Origin: Corynebacterium singulare
GTDB lineage: Bacteria; Actinomycetota; Actinomycetes; Mycobacteriales; Mycobacteriaceae
Length of the DNA stretch: 64,000 bases
NCBI RefSeq assembly: GCF_000833575.1
Contig: NZ_CP010827.1
Location: 2,455,465-2,519,464, forward strand
Reading direction: 5' to 3'
The notes under the pieces are model-generated. The model was not told the DNA's origin and did no database searches. It worked only from the letters and a program-made list of their open reading frames with translations. Both the position numbers and the translations under genes were made by a program. Positions 27,043-38,888 of this stretch are shown one piece after another. How positions within the stretch are numbered: position 1 is the stretch's first letter; every line of letters starts with the position of its first letter.

Positions 27043-28242
27043 TCAATCGCGCCACGCCAAAAAACCAGCTAGGCGGCAGGAAGTACACAGCCCGAACAGA
27101 GCCACAAGGCCGCAGACCACCATGCCAAGTGCCATAGTCAGCGCCGGGTTAGAGCCGAGCCCCATGAGCGGGCTAACCACACTGGCCAGCAGGGATTGGC
27201 CAAACCCCATGATGGCGGAGACACTACCCGCGCGCGAGCGCATAAGCCCAGTGGCGAGGGCGGTGGCGTTGCCCATGATGAATCCTGTGGGCGCGATGCA
27301 TGTGAAGAGGACGGCAAGGCTCAACCACACCGGCGCGTCCATGACAACCGTGAGCAACAAGAGCAGTGCGCTCACGACGATTCCGGACACGCCTATCCGC
27401 AGCATGACGGCAGGTGACAGCGAGTCCAAGGCCCGAGAATTCACCACGGTGGCAGCGAAAAGGCCGACGGAATTCATGCCGAAGATGAGCGAGTAGCCCA
27501 AGGGCGAAAAGCCCCATTGGTTTTGAAGAACGAAGGCGGAAGCGCAGATGTAGCAAAACATCGAGCAGAAGCCGAAGGCCATGGTGATGAGATAGCCCCA
27601 TACCCGGGCATTCGTGATGACGGCCCAATAATTACCGGCAACAGTGCGAGCCAAGCTCACCCGAGATGACTCTGGGCCACAACGCGCGCTGACGGTCTCT
27701 GGAACGATGAACCAGGCCAGAATCAGTTGTAGAGCATGCAAGCCGGCAAGCACCCAGAAGATACCCCGCCATCCCAGTGGCTCCGCCAACACCCCTCCCA
27801 AGACCGGGGCAACGGCCGGGGCAATGCCCTGCAAGGCCATGAGCAGCGAATAGGCTTTCGCGGCAGCAGCGCCATGGACAAGGTCCGGAACAATGGCACG
27901 CGCTAGGACCACGCAGGCCCCGCCGCCAAGGCCTTGCAGCACGCGGGCGACCACGAGGATAGCGGCACTGGGAGCCAGGGCAGACAGTACCGAGGCAGCC
28001 AACGCCAACGCCGCGCCGCTGAGCACGAGAGCTTTACGGCCAATAACATCTGAGAGCGGACCCACCAGCAACTGGCCGGCACCCATACCGATGAAGAAAC
28101 CGGAGATGGTCAACTGCACCATCGAGCGAGTGGTGGCGAGGTCAGCGACGATGGCTGGCATGACCGGCAGGTACATGTCAGTCGCAAAAGGCGCCGTTGC
28201 GGACAACAGCGCCAAAGATGCCACTAGGGGGAAGGGGATCAC
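27043..28242 (-). CDS. Bcr/CflA-family MFS multidrug efflux transporter
   Basis: The protein has 399 residues and twelve hydrophobic helices. The chosen start is GTG at 28242, overlapping the stop of the upstream ABC permease gene as GTGA; the longer frame to 28296 would run into that gene. Drug:H+ antiporter features are SATAPFATDMYLPVMPAI in helix 1, the motif A loop VGPLSDVIGRKAL and QGLGGGACVVLARAIVPD. The family exports antibiotics such as bicyclomycin, sulphonamides or chloramphenicol. Coupling to an ABC-2 exporter suggests a shared efflux job, which is inference. Confidence 0.85.
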   Translation of the reverse strand: MIPFPLVASLALLSATAPFATDMYLPVMPAIVADLATTRSMVQLTISGFFIGMGAGQLLVGPLSDVIGRKALVLSGAALALAASVLSALAPSAAILVVARVLQGLGGGACVVLARAIVPDLVHGAAAAKAYSLLMALQGIAPAVAPVLGGVLAEPLGWRGIFWVLAGLHALQLILAWFIVPETVSARCGPESSRVSLARTVAGNYWAVITNARVWGYLITMAFGFCSMFCYICASAFVLQNQWGFSPLGYSLIFGMNSVGLFAATVVNSRALDSLSPAVMLRIGVSGIVVSALLLLLTVVMDAPVWLSLAVLFTCIAPTGFIMGNATALATGLMRSRAGSVSAIMGFGQSLLASVVSPLMGLGSNPALTMALGMVVCGLVALFGLCTSCRLAGFLAWRD

Positions 28243-29003
28243 GCGTCGCGTTTCTCCAGAACCAGCACGCCGATACCCCACAGGATGATGGCCCAAGCGA
28301 AGAAGACCACTCCGCCCATGCCTACTGAATCCCAGGGGGCGCTGTCCTCCACCATGTCCATGGTCCAGTTGGTGAAGGCGGTAAACGGCATGAAGTGGAT
28401 AATGTCATCCCCCACCACAGGAAGGATGCGCACCACGTTTTCCAGGCCCATGTAGAGGATGAGGGCAATCGCCACGGTGCCGGCGGTCTGCCGCAGCAAA
28501 AGGCCCAATCCTTGGACAAACATCACCGCACCAAAGGCGGCCAGCGGCGCCGTCCACAGCAGGCGCTGAGCGCTGTCCTCTGAGAAGGGGTGGAACGCTT
28601 CCGCGGCGGCAGGATTGGTCGTCATATCGGCGAGGACAAAGATGTACACCTCACTGAAAAACATGATGAGCGCAGCAATGAAGCCATAGAGCACTAACTT
28701 CGCAACGGCCACTAACCACCGGTTGGGGTTGGCCATGTACGTCACCGATTGCGTCTTGTGGCGGTATTCCGTGGTCACCACCATGGCACCCTGGATCATG
28801 AGGATCGGTACGCCCAAAAGCAGCAGCACAGCTACAAGAGAATTGGGTTGTAGGGGGCTTATGCCCAGGACGGGCTCGCCCGCGTTAAGCGAGTTAATCA
28901 GCGTCCAACCTGTCGCAATGACCAAGATCAGGCCAGTGGTCCAGAAGAATGATTTAGTGGTGCGCAGTTTGGTCCACTCCGCATTGAGCATGTTGAGAAA
29001 CAT
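28239..29003 (-). CDS. ABC-2 type transporter permease
   Basis: The protein has 254 residues with six hydrophobic segments and starts MFLNMLNAEWTKLRTTKSFFW, a common N-terminus of actinobacterial ABC-2 permeases. RHKTQSVTYMANPNRW follows the second helix. It overlaps the ATPase stop by one base at 29003 and the MFS start at 28239-28242. Together with the next protein upstream it forms a simple exporter. The substrate is unknown. Confidence 0.87.
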   Translation of the reverse strand: MFLNMLNAEWTKLRTTKSFFWTTGLILVIATGWTLINSLNAGEPVLGISPLQPNSLVAVLLLLGVPILMIQGAMVVTTEYRHKTQSVTYMANPNRWLVAVAKLVLYGFIAALIMFFSEVYIFVLADMTTNPAAAEAFHPFSEDSAQRLLWTAPLAAFGAVMFVQGLGLLLRQTAGTVAIALILYMGLENVVRILPVVGDDIIHFMPFTAFTNWTMDMVEDSAPWDSVGMGGVVFFAWAIILWGIGVLVLEKRDA

Positions 29004-29980
29004 TAGTGCTGAGCTCCTTCTGCGTTGATGCCGGCACCTCTACCCGCGGCTGTCTGCGCCCCACCAGGCTGTGCCTGGTACTGCACCACATCATTGGTCA
29101 TCGCCATGAAGGCCTCCTCAAGGGAGGCTCTGTGCAGCGTGAGCTCCGTCAGGGGCACACCGGTAGAATAGGCCAGCTGTCCCACGTAGTCCGTGGTTTG
29201 CTCTGGAATAACCAGCGTGGGTCGGTTTTCCTCATCCACAGACGTGGTGAAGAACACCCCGGCCTCCCGCAGGACGGAGCCGAACTCGCACAGGTGTTCT
29301 GAGCGAACGATGACGGAGGCAGTCGAGTTTTCCTTGACAAAGTCATAGGTGCGCTGGTTGGCCATGAGGCGGCCACGACCGATCACCACGAGGTGGTCAG
29401 CGGTCTGTGCCATCTCCGAAAGGAGGTGGGAAGAAATGAGCACCGTGCGTCCCTCTGCAGCAAGCGCGCGCACGAGCGAGCGCACCCAGCGGATACCTTC
29501 GGGGTCCAAGCCATTGACCGGCTCATCCAGAATCAGCACGCCTGGGTCCCCCAGGAGTGCCGCTGCCAAGCCGAGGCGCTGGCCCATACCCAGAGAGAAG
29601 CCGCCGGCCTTCTTTCCGGCGACGTCGGAAAGCCCCACTAGCCCCAGCACCTCATCAACGCGCGAGGTAGGGATACCGTTGGACTGTGCCATCCACTTGA
29701 GGTGGTTGGCGGCGGAGCGGTTGGCGTGGACCGCTTTAGCGTCAAGAAGCGCACCCACTTCCCGCAGCGGGTGCTTGAGCTCTCGGTAGGGCTTGCCATG
29801 CACCAAGGCTGTGCCCGCCGTGGGCCGGTCGAGGCCCAGGATCATCCGCATTGTCGTTGACTTTCCCGCGCCGTTGGGCCCCAAGAAGCCGGTCACCTGT
29901 CCCGGCTGTACCTGAAAGGTGAGGTCATCAACGGCGCGGACAGACTTATACTGTTTTGTCAGTCCGGCTACTTCAATCAT
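29003..29980 (-). CDS. ABC transporter ATP-binding protein (DrrA/CcmA-like)
   Basis: The protein has 325 residues. Motifs in order are Walker A GPNGAGKST near residue 35, a divergent signature SLGMGQRLGLA near 125, Walker B VLILDEPVNGLDPEG near 150 and the switch LISSHLLSEM. About 100 extra C-terminal residues resemble the accessory domain of DrrA-like exporters. It is the first gene of the exporter - MFS operon on the - strand. The order and overlaps indicate one mRNA for all three. Confidence 0.9.
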   Translation of the reverse strand: MIEVAGLTKQYKSVRAVDDLTFQVQPGQVTGFLGPNGAGKSTTMRMILGLDRPTAGTALVHGKPYRELKHPLREVGALLDAKAVHANRSAANHLKWMAQSNGIPTSRVDEVLGLVGLSDVAGKKAGGFSLGMGQRLGLAAALLGDPGVLILDEPVNGLDPEGIRWVRSLVRALAAEGRTVLISSHLLSEMAQTADHLVVIGRGRLMANQRTYDFVKENSTASVIVRSEHLCEFGSVLREAGVFFTTSVDEENRPTLVIPEQTTDYVGQLAYSTGVPLTELTLHRASLEEAFMAMTNDVVQYQAQPGGAQTAAGRGAGINAEGAQH

Positions 29981-30019
29981 GCACTACAGCGTGCCACAGC
30001 TTCCTGCCATGTGCCTGTA

Positions 30020-30508
30020 TTAGCGGTTCAGCTCCCCACAACGCTCCACCAGCCCGGGCAATGCCTCCCGAAAAGGTGGAATGAGATCCAACTGGTCTAC
30101 CTGTGCAAACGGCACCCAGCGCAGTTCAGCGGATTCCTCGTTAGGAGTCGTTTCCAAGCGCTGGCCCGTTACTGTTCGCGCCAGCACCGTGGTGTAGGTC
30201 CAGCCGCCATCAAACGGCCCAGAGGTCACGATGGACTCGAGGACCTCCACATCTGCCACGGCGATGCCGGTTTCTTCCTCGGTCTCTCGCAGCGCAGCCT
30301 GCTCCGGAGTTTCCGGCTTATCGCGCGCCCCGCCCGGGATTCCCCACGTCCCGCCATTATTAGTCCACGTGGCACGGTGCTGAAGCAGCACCTCATCCCC
30401 AGCTACGAGGAAGAGCCCCGCCGCACCGAACTTGCCCCACACAGGCACCCCGTTCGGACCTTGGGCCCATCCATCGCCGGACAGTTCTGGGTTTACACGC
30501 GCACTCAT
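30020..30508 (-). CDS. NUDIX hydrolase
   Basis: The protein has 162 residues. The Nudix box is complete: GGARDKPETPEQAALRETEE followed by ETGI (G-x5-E-x7-REUXEEXGU), near residues 57-79. The enzyme should hydrolyse a nucleoside diphosphate linked to another group. The substrate cannot be read from sequence; MutT-like sanitising of oxidised nucleotides is one option. It is divergent from glnX with a 48-bp gap, the same order recalled in C. glutamicum. Confidence 0.9.
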   Translation of the reverse strand: MSARVNPELSGDGWAQGPNGVPVWGKFGAAGLFLVAGDEVLLQHRATWTNNGGTWGIPGGARDKPETPEQAALRETEEETGIAVADVEVLESIVTSGPFDGGWTYTTVLARTVTGQRLETTPNEESAELRWVPFAQVDQLDLIPPFREALPGLVERCGELNR

Positions 30509-30556
30509 ACCTCCAATCTATACCCACTTACGGGTGAAGAGCGCTATCCTAAGGGA

Positions 30557-31980
30557 ATGACCGGCCCGGCCACCGAACTGCGCGAGCACTCCCCCGAATC
30601 GTGGGGCGATCACTGGCTCGATGACGTCACCGAGCCCGCCGCACCAGCGTTTAGCCGTCCCACGCAGCTAGCCATGAGTTCTTTTGCTGGCCCGGCGCGC
30701 GTGGTGAGGCGTCTCTACAGCTTCGCCGCCACCACCCCAGGCAAGCTTTTTACCGTCACGCTCATCCTCACCGCGGCCCTCGCTGCGGCGGGTTTTTCCA
30801 TGTCTTCATCCTCAGCCGCCCGCCATGACGACCTCGACGCGCTGTTGACCTCAACCGAGCCGATGTCGAATGCGGCGCACCATCTTTACACCAACCTCTC
30901 GCTCGCAGACACGGTTGCCACCACCGGCTTTGTCCAAGCAGGTGTGGAGCCGGAGGGCAACCGCAAGCGCTATAACGAAGCCATCGACGCCGCTGCCGTC
31001 GCCGCCACACAGTCCGTCGTGGGCTCTTCTGCTGAGGATGAACGCGTGCGCGAACTCGTCACGTTTATCCAGCGCGAGCTGCCCGTCTATACCGCTCTGG
31101 TGGAAAAGGCCCGCGTCAACCACCGCGCGGGCAATGCGGTGGCAAATTCCTACATGTCGAATGCCTCTGCGCTGATGCGCACCCGCATTCTTCCGGCCGC
31201 GGCGGAGCTGTTCACCTTGACTTCGGAAAAGGTCACCCAGCAGCAACAACGCCTTACCCGCCCGCAGTGGGTCCCGCTCTCCGGACTGGTGGCGGCGCTC
31301 ATCTTTTTGGGCTTGGCTCAATGGTGGCTGTGGCGCCTCACTCGCCGCCGCCTCAACCGCGGATTCGTCGTAGCCACGGGCTTGCTCTTTATCGCCTTGG
31401 CATGGGCTTCCGCCGCGAACTTTGCCACATGGGCCTCGGGCCACCAGGGCTTCGAAACGGTTTCGCGCCCCTGGGACTCGCTCACCGCGTCCCGTATTGA
31501 GGCCCAGCAGATGCGTACCTCCGAGACCCTCGCGCTGGTCCTACGCTCCTCCCAGCAAGACATGTCCGTGCACTTCAACTCCACGGTCTACTCCGTCAAC
31601 CAGGCCCTGCGGAATTATGAAGAGGCTCTGGACGAGAGCTCCGATCCCACCCTCATCCCCCAGGCCACGCAGGCAGTGGAGGATTGGAGCACCACGCACG
31701 AGGCCTTCATGGAGGACCTTTCCACGGGCGACTACGACGCCGCGGTGTACCAAGCCACCGCCATCGATCCGGATGGCGCCCCTACCGCCGCCAGCGCTTT
31801 CAATGCGGTGGACAATTCACTGGCCGCCCTCATCGATGAGGCCCGCGAGTCCATGCGCCAGTACTTGATGCGGGGCCTTAACGCCATGACCCTGGTGTCC
31901 ACGGGTGTTTCGCTGGCGACGTTCGGCGCCATCATCGCGGTGTGGTTGGGCATTCGTCCGCGTCTGCAGGAGTACCTCTA

Positions 31981-31981
<1 letters not shown>
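30557..31981 (+). CDS. glnX: GlnX membrane protein of the GlnH-GlnX-PknG pathway
   Basis: The protein has 474 residues from the ATG at 30557 (MTGPATELREHSPESWGD); the frame further upstream is antisense to the NUDIX gene. An N-terminal cytosolic part of about 55 residues is followed by four membrane helices (about 65-85, 235-260, 270-290 and 435-460) and two extracytoplasmic helical domains between them. The order glnX-glnH-pknG is the conserved actinobacterial cassette in which GlnH senses amino acids outside the membrane and GlnX passes the signal to the cytosolic kinase PknG. TATCCT lies about 7 bp before the ATG, so the mRNA may be nearly leaderless. The stop overlaps the glnH start. Confidence 0.88.
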
Positions 31982-35834
<3,853 letters not shown>

Positions 35835-35870
35835 CTCCCACGGCATTCTAGCTCCCCTACGCACGCCGAA

Positions 35871-35902
35871 ACCCCCGAGAGAGGAACACCACTCTCAGGG
35901 GT
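35871..35902. terminator. Shared terminator between pknG and ackA
   Basis: ACCCCCGAGAG pairs with CTCTCAGGGGT (one mismatch) around a 10-nt loop, between two convergent genes. On the - strand it runs into TTTCGG, so it suits ackA best but can serve both. Confidence 0.7.
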
Positions 35903-35959
35903 CTGCCCGGAATCAACGCGTTGAACAGTTGAAAAGATGAAGCACGGACAGGCTAAGAC

Positions 35960-37180
35960 CTAGTAAAGGCCCGCCTCACGTGCCATGTCTGCGATGACCG
36001 CAGACTTCTGTGCAATTGCCAACTCCTCGTTGGTCGGCACAACGAAAACCTTGACTTGGGACTCGGCGGTCGAAATCATGCGCGGTTCCTTGGATCGCAC
36101 CAGGTTGGCTTCCTTATCAAAGTCAATGCCGTACATATCCAGGTTGTACAGCGAATCCTGGCGGACCTCGGTGTCATTCTCACCCACACCGGCGGTGAAG
36201 GTGATGGCATCCACGCGGCCCAGCGCAATCATGTAGGAACCGATGAAGCGACGCAGCTGGTGGATGTAGATGTTGTACGCCAGCCAAGCATCCTGGTCCT
36301 CGTTGTTGATGCGCTCACGCAGCACACGGAAGTCGTTGACACCCGCAATGCCCTTCACACCAGACTGCTTGTTGAGCAGGTTGTCAATCTCATCGATCGA
36401 CATGCCCGCCTGACGCGACAGATGGAAGATGATGCCCGGATCGATGTCACCGGAACGGGTACCCATGGCCAGACCAGCCAGCGGGGTGAGGCCCATCGAG
36501 GTGTCAATCGGACGGCCGTTGCGGATAGCGGCCGCAGAGGCACCATTGCCCAGGTGGAGGGTGATTTGGTGCGTGTGCTCAGGGTCGCGCCCCAGCAAAC
36601 CTGGAACCTGCTGCGAAACAAATTCGTGGGAGGTTCCGTGGAAGCCATAACGACGAACGTCATACTTCGAGGCCACCTCATTGTTGATGGCGTAGAGCGC
36701 AGCTGCCGGTGGCATCTGGTTGAAAAAGGCGGTATCAAAAACCGCGACGTGCGGGATGTCCGGCAGTAGTTTGCGGGCCACACGAATGCCATCGAGGTTG
36801 GCCGGGTTGTGCAGCGGAGCCAGCGGGATGAGGTCCTCAATCATGGACTCAATCTGGTCCACGATGAGCTGCGGCTCACTGAACAGGCGGCCGCCGTGCA
36901 CAACACGGTGGCCCACCGCGATGACCTCGACATCCGTCGGGCCCACGCCGTGCTCGTGCATGATGCTAAATGCACGGTCGAGGCCGAAGGAGTGGGAGGG
37001 AATCTCCAGTTCTTCCTTGTATTCCTCACCGCCGGTCTTGACGGTCACCGCACCCTGCGGCTCACCAACCTGCTCCACCAAACCGGAGACCAGCGGGGTA
37101 TCGGTAGCGGAGCTTTCCGGATCGACCAGCTGGAACTTAACTGAAGAGGAGCCTGAGTTCAGAACGAGTACGTACGCCAT
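35960..37180 (-). CDS. ackA: Acetate kinase
   Basis: The protein has 406 residues and starts [20 protein letters not shown], the family N-terminus. Other signatures are [47 protein letters not shown] and FTAGVGEND. It converts acetyl phosphate and ADP to acetate and ATP, or the reverse when cells grow on acetate. The start codon directly abuts the pta stop with no gap, so the two are translated from one mRNA. In C. glutamicum the pair is induced on acetate. Confidence 0.97.
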   Translation of the reverse strand: MAYVLVLNSGSSSVKFQLVDPESSATDTPLVSGLVEQVGEPQGAVTVKTGGEEYKEELEIPSHSFGLDRAFSIMHEHGVGPTDVEVIAVGHRVVHGGRLFSEPQLIVDQIESMIEDLIPLAPLHNPANLDGIRVARKLLPDIPHVAVFDTAFFNQMPPAAALYAINNEVASKYDVRRYGFHGTSHEFVSQQVPGLLGRDPEHTHQITLHLGNGASAAAIRNGRPIDTSMGLTPLAGLAMGTRSGDIDPGIIFHLSRQAGMSIDEIDNLLNKQSGVKGIAGVNDFRVLRERINNEDQDAWLAYNIYIHQLRRFIGSYMIALGRVDAITFTAGVGENDTEVRQDSLYNLDMYGIDFDKEANLVRSKEPRMISTAESQVKVFVVPTNEELAIAQKSAVIADMAREAGLY

Positions 37181-38545
37181 TTACTTCACTCCTGCCTGGA
37201 TAGCGGTGATCGCCACAGTGTTGATGATGTCTGGGACGGTCGCACCGCGGGAGAGGTCGTTGACTGGCTTGTTGAGGCCCTGCAAGATTGGGCCGACCGC
37301 TAGGGCGCCACCGGTGCGCTGCGCGGTCTTGTAGCCGATGTTGCCGGCCTCCAAGTCCGGGAAGACGAAGACGGACGCCTGACCAGCGACCGGGGACTCC
37401 GGCGCCTTCTTGGCGGCCACGCCCGGGTCGCACGCAGCGTCGAACTGCAGCGGACCGTCCACCGCCACGGAGGAATCGATGTTCTTGGCGGCTTCCACGG
37501 CTGCCGTAACTTTTTCCACGTCTGGGCCAGCACCGGAGGTACCGGTGGAGTAGGACAGCAGGGCCACGCGCGGGTCCAAGCCAAATTGCGCGGCGGTCTG
37601 TGCCGAGACGATGGCAATCTCACCGAGCTGCTCCGGGGTGGGGTTCGGGTTCACGGCACAGTCACCGAAGGCCCACAGGCGCCCCGGCATGACCATGAGG
37701 AAGATGGAGGAAACCACGGAAGCTTCCGGCTTGGTCTTAATGATCTGGAAGGAGGGCTTGATGGTGTGCGCCGTGGTGTGTGCGGCACCGGAGACCATGC
37801 CATCAGCCAGGCCCTTGTGGACCATCATGGTGGCGAAGTAGGACACGTCCTTCATGGTCTCGCGCGCCTGCTCCAGGGTCACGCCCTTCTTCTTGCGCAG
37901 CTCCGCAAAGTCCGCAGCAAACTCTTCTGCTAGCGGGGACTCCAGGTGGTTAATGATGTCCACTCCGGACAGGTCGATTCCCAAGTCCTGAGCGCGCTTC
38001 TCCACGGTGTCATCACCCAGGATCGTCAACTTCGCCACCTTGCCTTTGAGGAGCTCACCGGCGGCTTCAAGAATGCGGTCATCTTCGCCCTCCGGCAGGA
38101 CGATGTGCGCGCCCACCTCGCGGGCCTGGTCCAGAAGCTGCTTCTGAAAGAGTTCCGCACACATATACGGCTCAATCTCCTCCAGTGAGGAGAGGGCACC
38201 GGGAACCGAGGAGACATCGGTCAGCGCGTCCACCACAGTCGCTCCCACGGAGCGTGCGTGATCGAGGGCAAGCTCCGCGGTGCGGGCAGGCGCGTTGGAG
38301 ATGAGCACGAACGGCAGACCCAAGGCCGCTGCGGCCTTGGCATCAAAGTCCATGACACCCGTGCCCTGAAGGACTACGTTGCCCTCCGGGACGTTGTCGA
38401 GGACCTGGCTCAGTTCCGTGCCAAGGTCATCAACCTTGGCGAAGGTGGCGCCGAGCTCCTGCGCAACAGCCTCAACCCCCAAGCCGTCGAAGCCGCGTCC
38501 GATGACGCTGATGAATGCAGAATTACGTGAGGACGTGGTGGGCAT
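37181..38545 (-). CDS. pta: Phosphate acetyltransferase
   Basis: The protein has 454 residues from the ATG at 38545 (MPTTSSRNSAFISVIG), preceded by AGAAAGG; the frame to 38653 lacks family similarity. Residues 1-125 form an N-terminal DRTGG/BioD-like region. The catalytic PTA domain follows from about 130, with IVLPEGEDDRILEAA, GAAHTTAHTIKPSFQII, FGDCAVNPNPTPEQL and LSYSTGTSGAG. It interconverts acetyl-CoA and acetyl phosphate. It is first in the pta-ackA operon. The upstream gap contains no second gene before the PTS leader. Confidence 0.96.
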   Translation of the reverse strand: MPTTSSRNSAFISVIGRGFDGLGVEAVAQELGATFAKVDDLGTELSQVLDNVPEGNVVLQGTGVMDFDAKAAAALGLPFVLISNAPARTAELALDHARSVGATVVDALTDVSSVPGALSSLEEIEPYMCAELFQKQLLDQAREVGAHIVLPEGEDDRILEAAGELLKGKVAKLTILGDDTVEKRAQDLGIDLSGVDIINHLESPLAEEFAADFAELRKKKGVTLEQARETMKDVSYFATMMVHKGLADGMVSGAAHTTAHTIKPSFQIIKTKPEASVVSSIFLMVMPGRLWAFGDCAVNPNPTPEQLGEIAIVSAQTAAQFGLDPRVALLSYSTGTSGAGPDVEKVTAAVEAAKNIDSSVAVDGPLQFDAACDPGVAAKKAPESPVAGQASVFVFPDLEAGNIGYKTAQRTGGALAVGPILQGLNKPVNDLSRGATVPDIINTVAITAIQAGVK

Positions 38546-38757
38546 AAACAACCTTTCTCTCATGGGAAGGCGTGTAGCCCCGCTCACACACAGGGCACAC
38601 AGTGACACCTTCACAGTACGGGAACATGCCATCCATCGCCGCACCCCCGCCACGGTCCCGCGCCATTATCCCTGCACAGAAGCGGCCGCACCACAAGAGA
38701 GTGCGCTATTCCACACAAACTTGTCAACCGTGATCCACCCGGGGTAGGCTTCTGACC

Positions 38758-38785
38758 AGGATTGTTACTTCGGGCAAGACCTAGG
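38758..38785 (+). promoter_or_regulatory. Ribonucleic antiterminator (RAT) upstream of the PTS gene
   Basis: AGGATTGTTACT, a short loop, and GGGCAAGACCTAGG fit the RAT bound by BglG/LicT/SacY proteins (GGATTGTTACT...GGCAARACC). Its 3' half is also the 5' arm of the terminator stem, so RAT folding and termination exclude each other. Confidence 0.85.
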
Positions 38786-38855
38786 CTCCCCACTCATTGA
38801 CGCGTGGGGATGGTTCGGCATGAACCATCGCGGCCTAGGTCTTTTGTGGTTTTTA
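38776..38855 (+). terminator. Conditional leader terminator before the PTS gene
   Basis: AAGACCTAGGC (38776-38786) pairs with GCCTAGGTCTT (38833-38843), followed by TTGTGGTTTTTAT. The closed loop holds two further hairpins, CCCCAC/GTGGGG (38788-38809) and ATGGTTC/GAACCAT (38810-38828), giving a branched terminator. Confidence 0.8.
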
Positions 38856-38888
38856 TACTCCAGCCCGCTTACCCGCGAAAGGACTGAC

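Noticed and set aside
38598..38616. Possible GlxR (CRP-type) site upstream of pta
   Set aside because: AGTGACACCTTCACA has only five bases between the half-sites; the usual TGTGA-N6-TCACA needs six. Not close enough without binding data.
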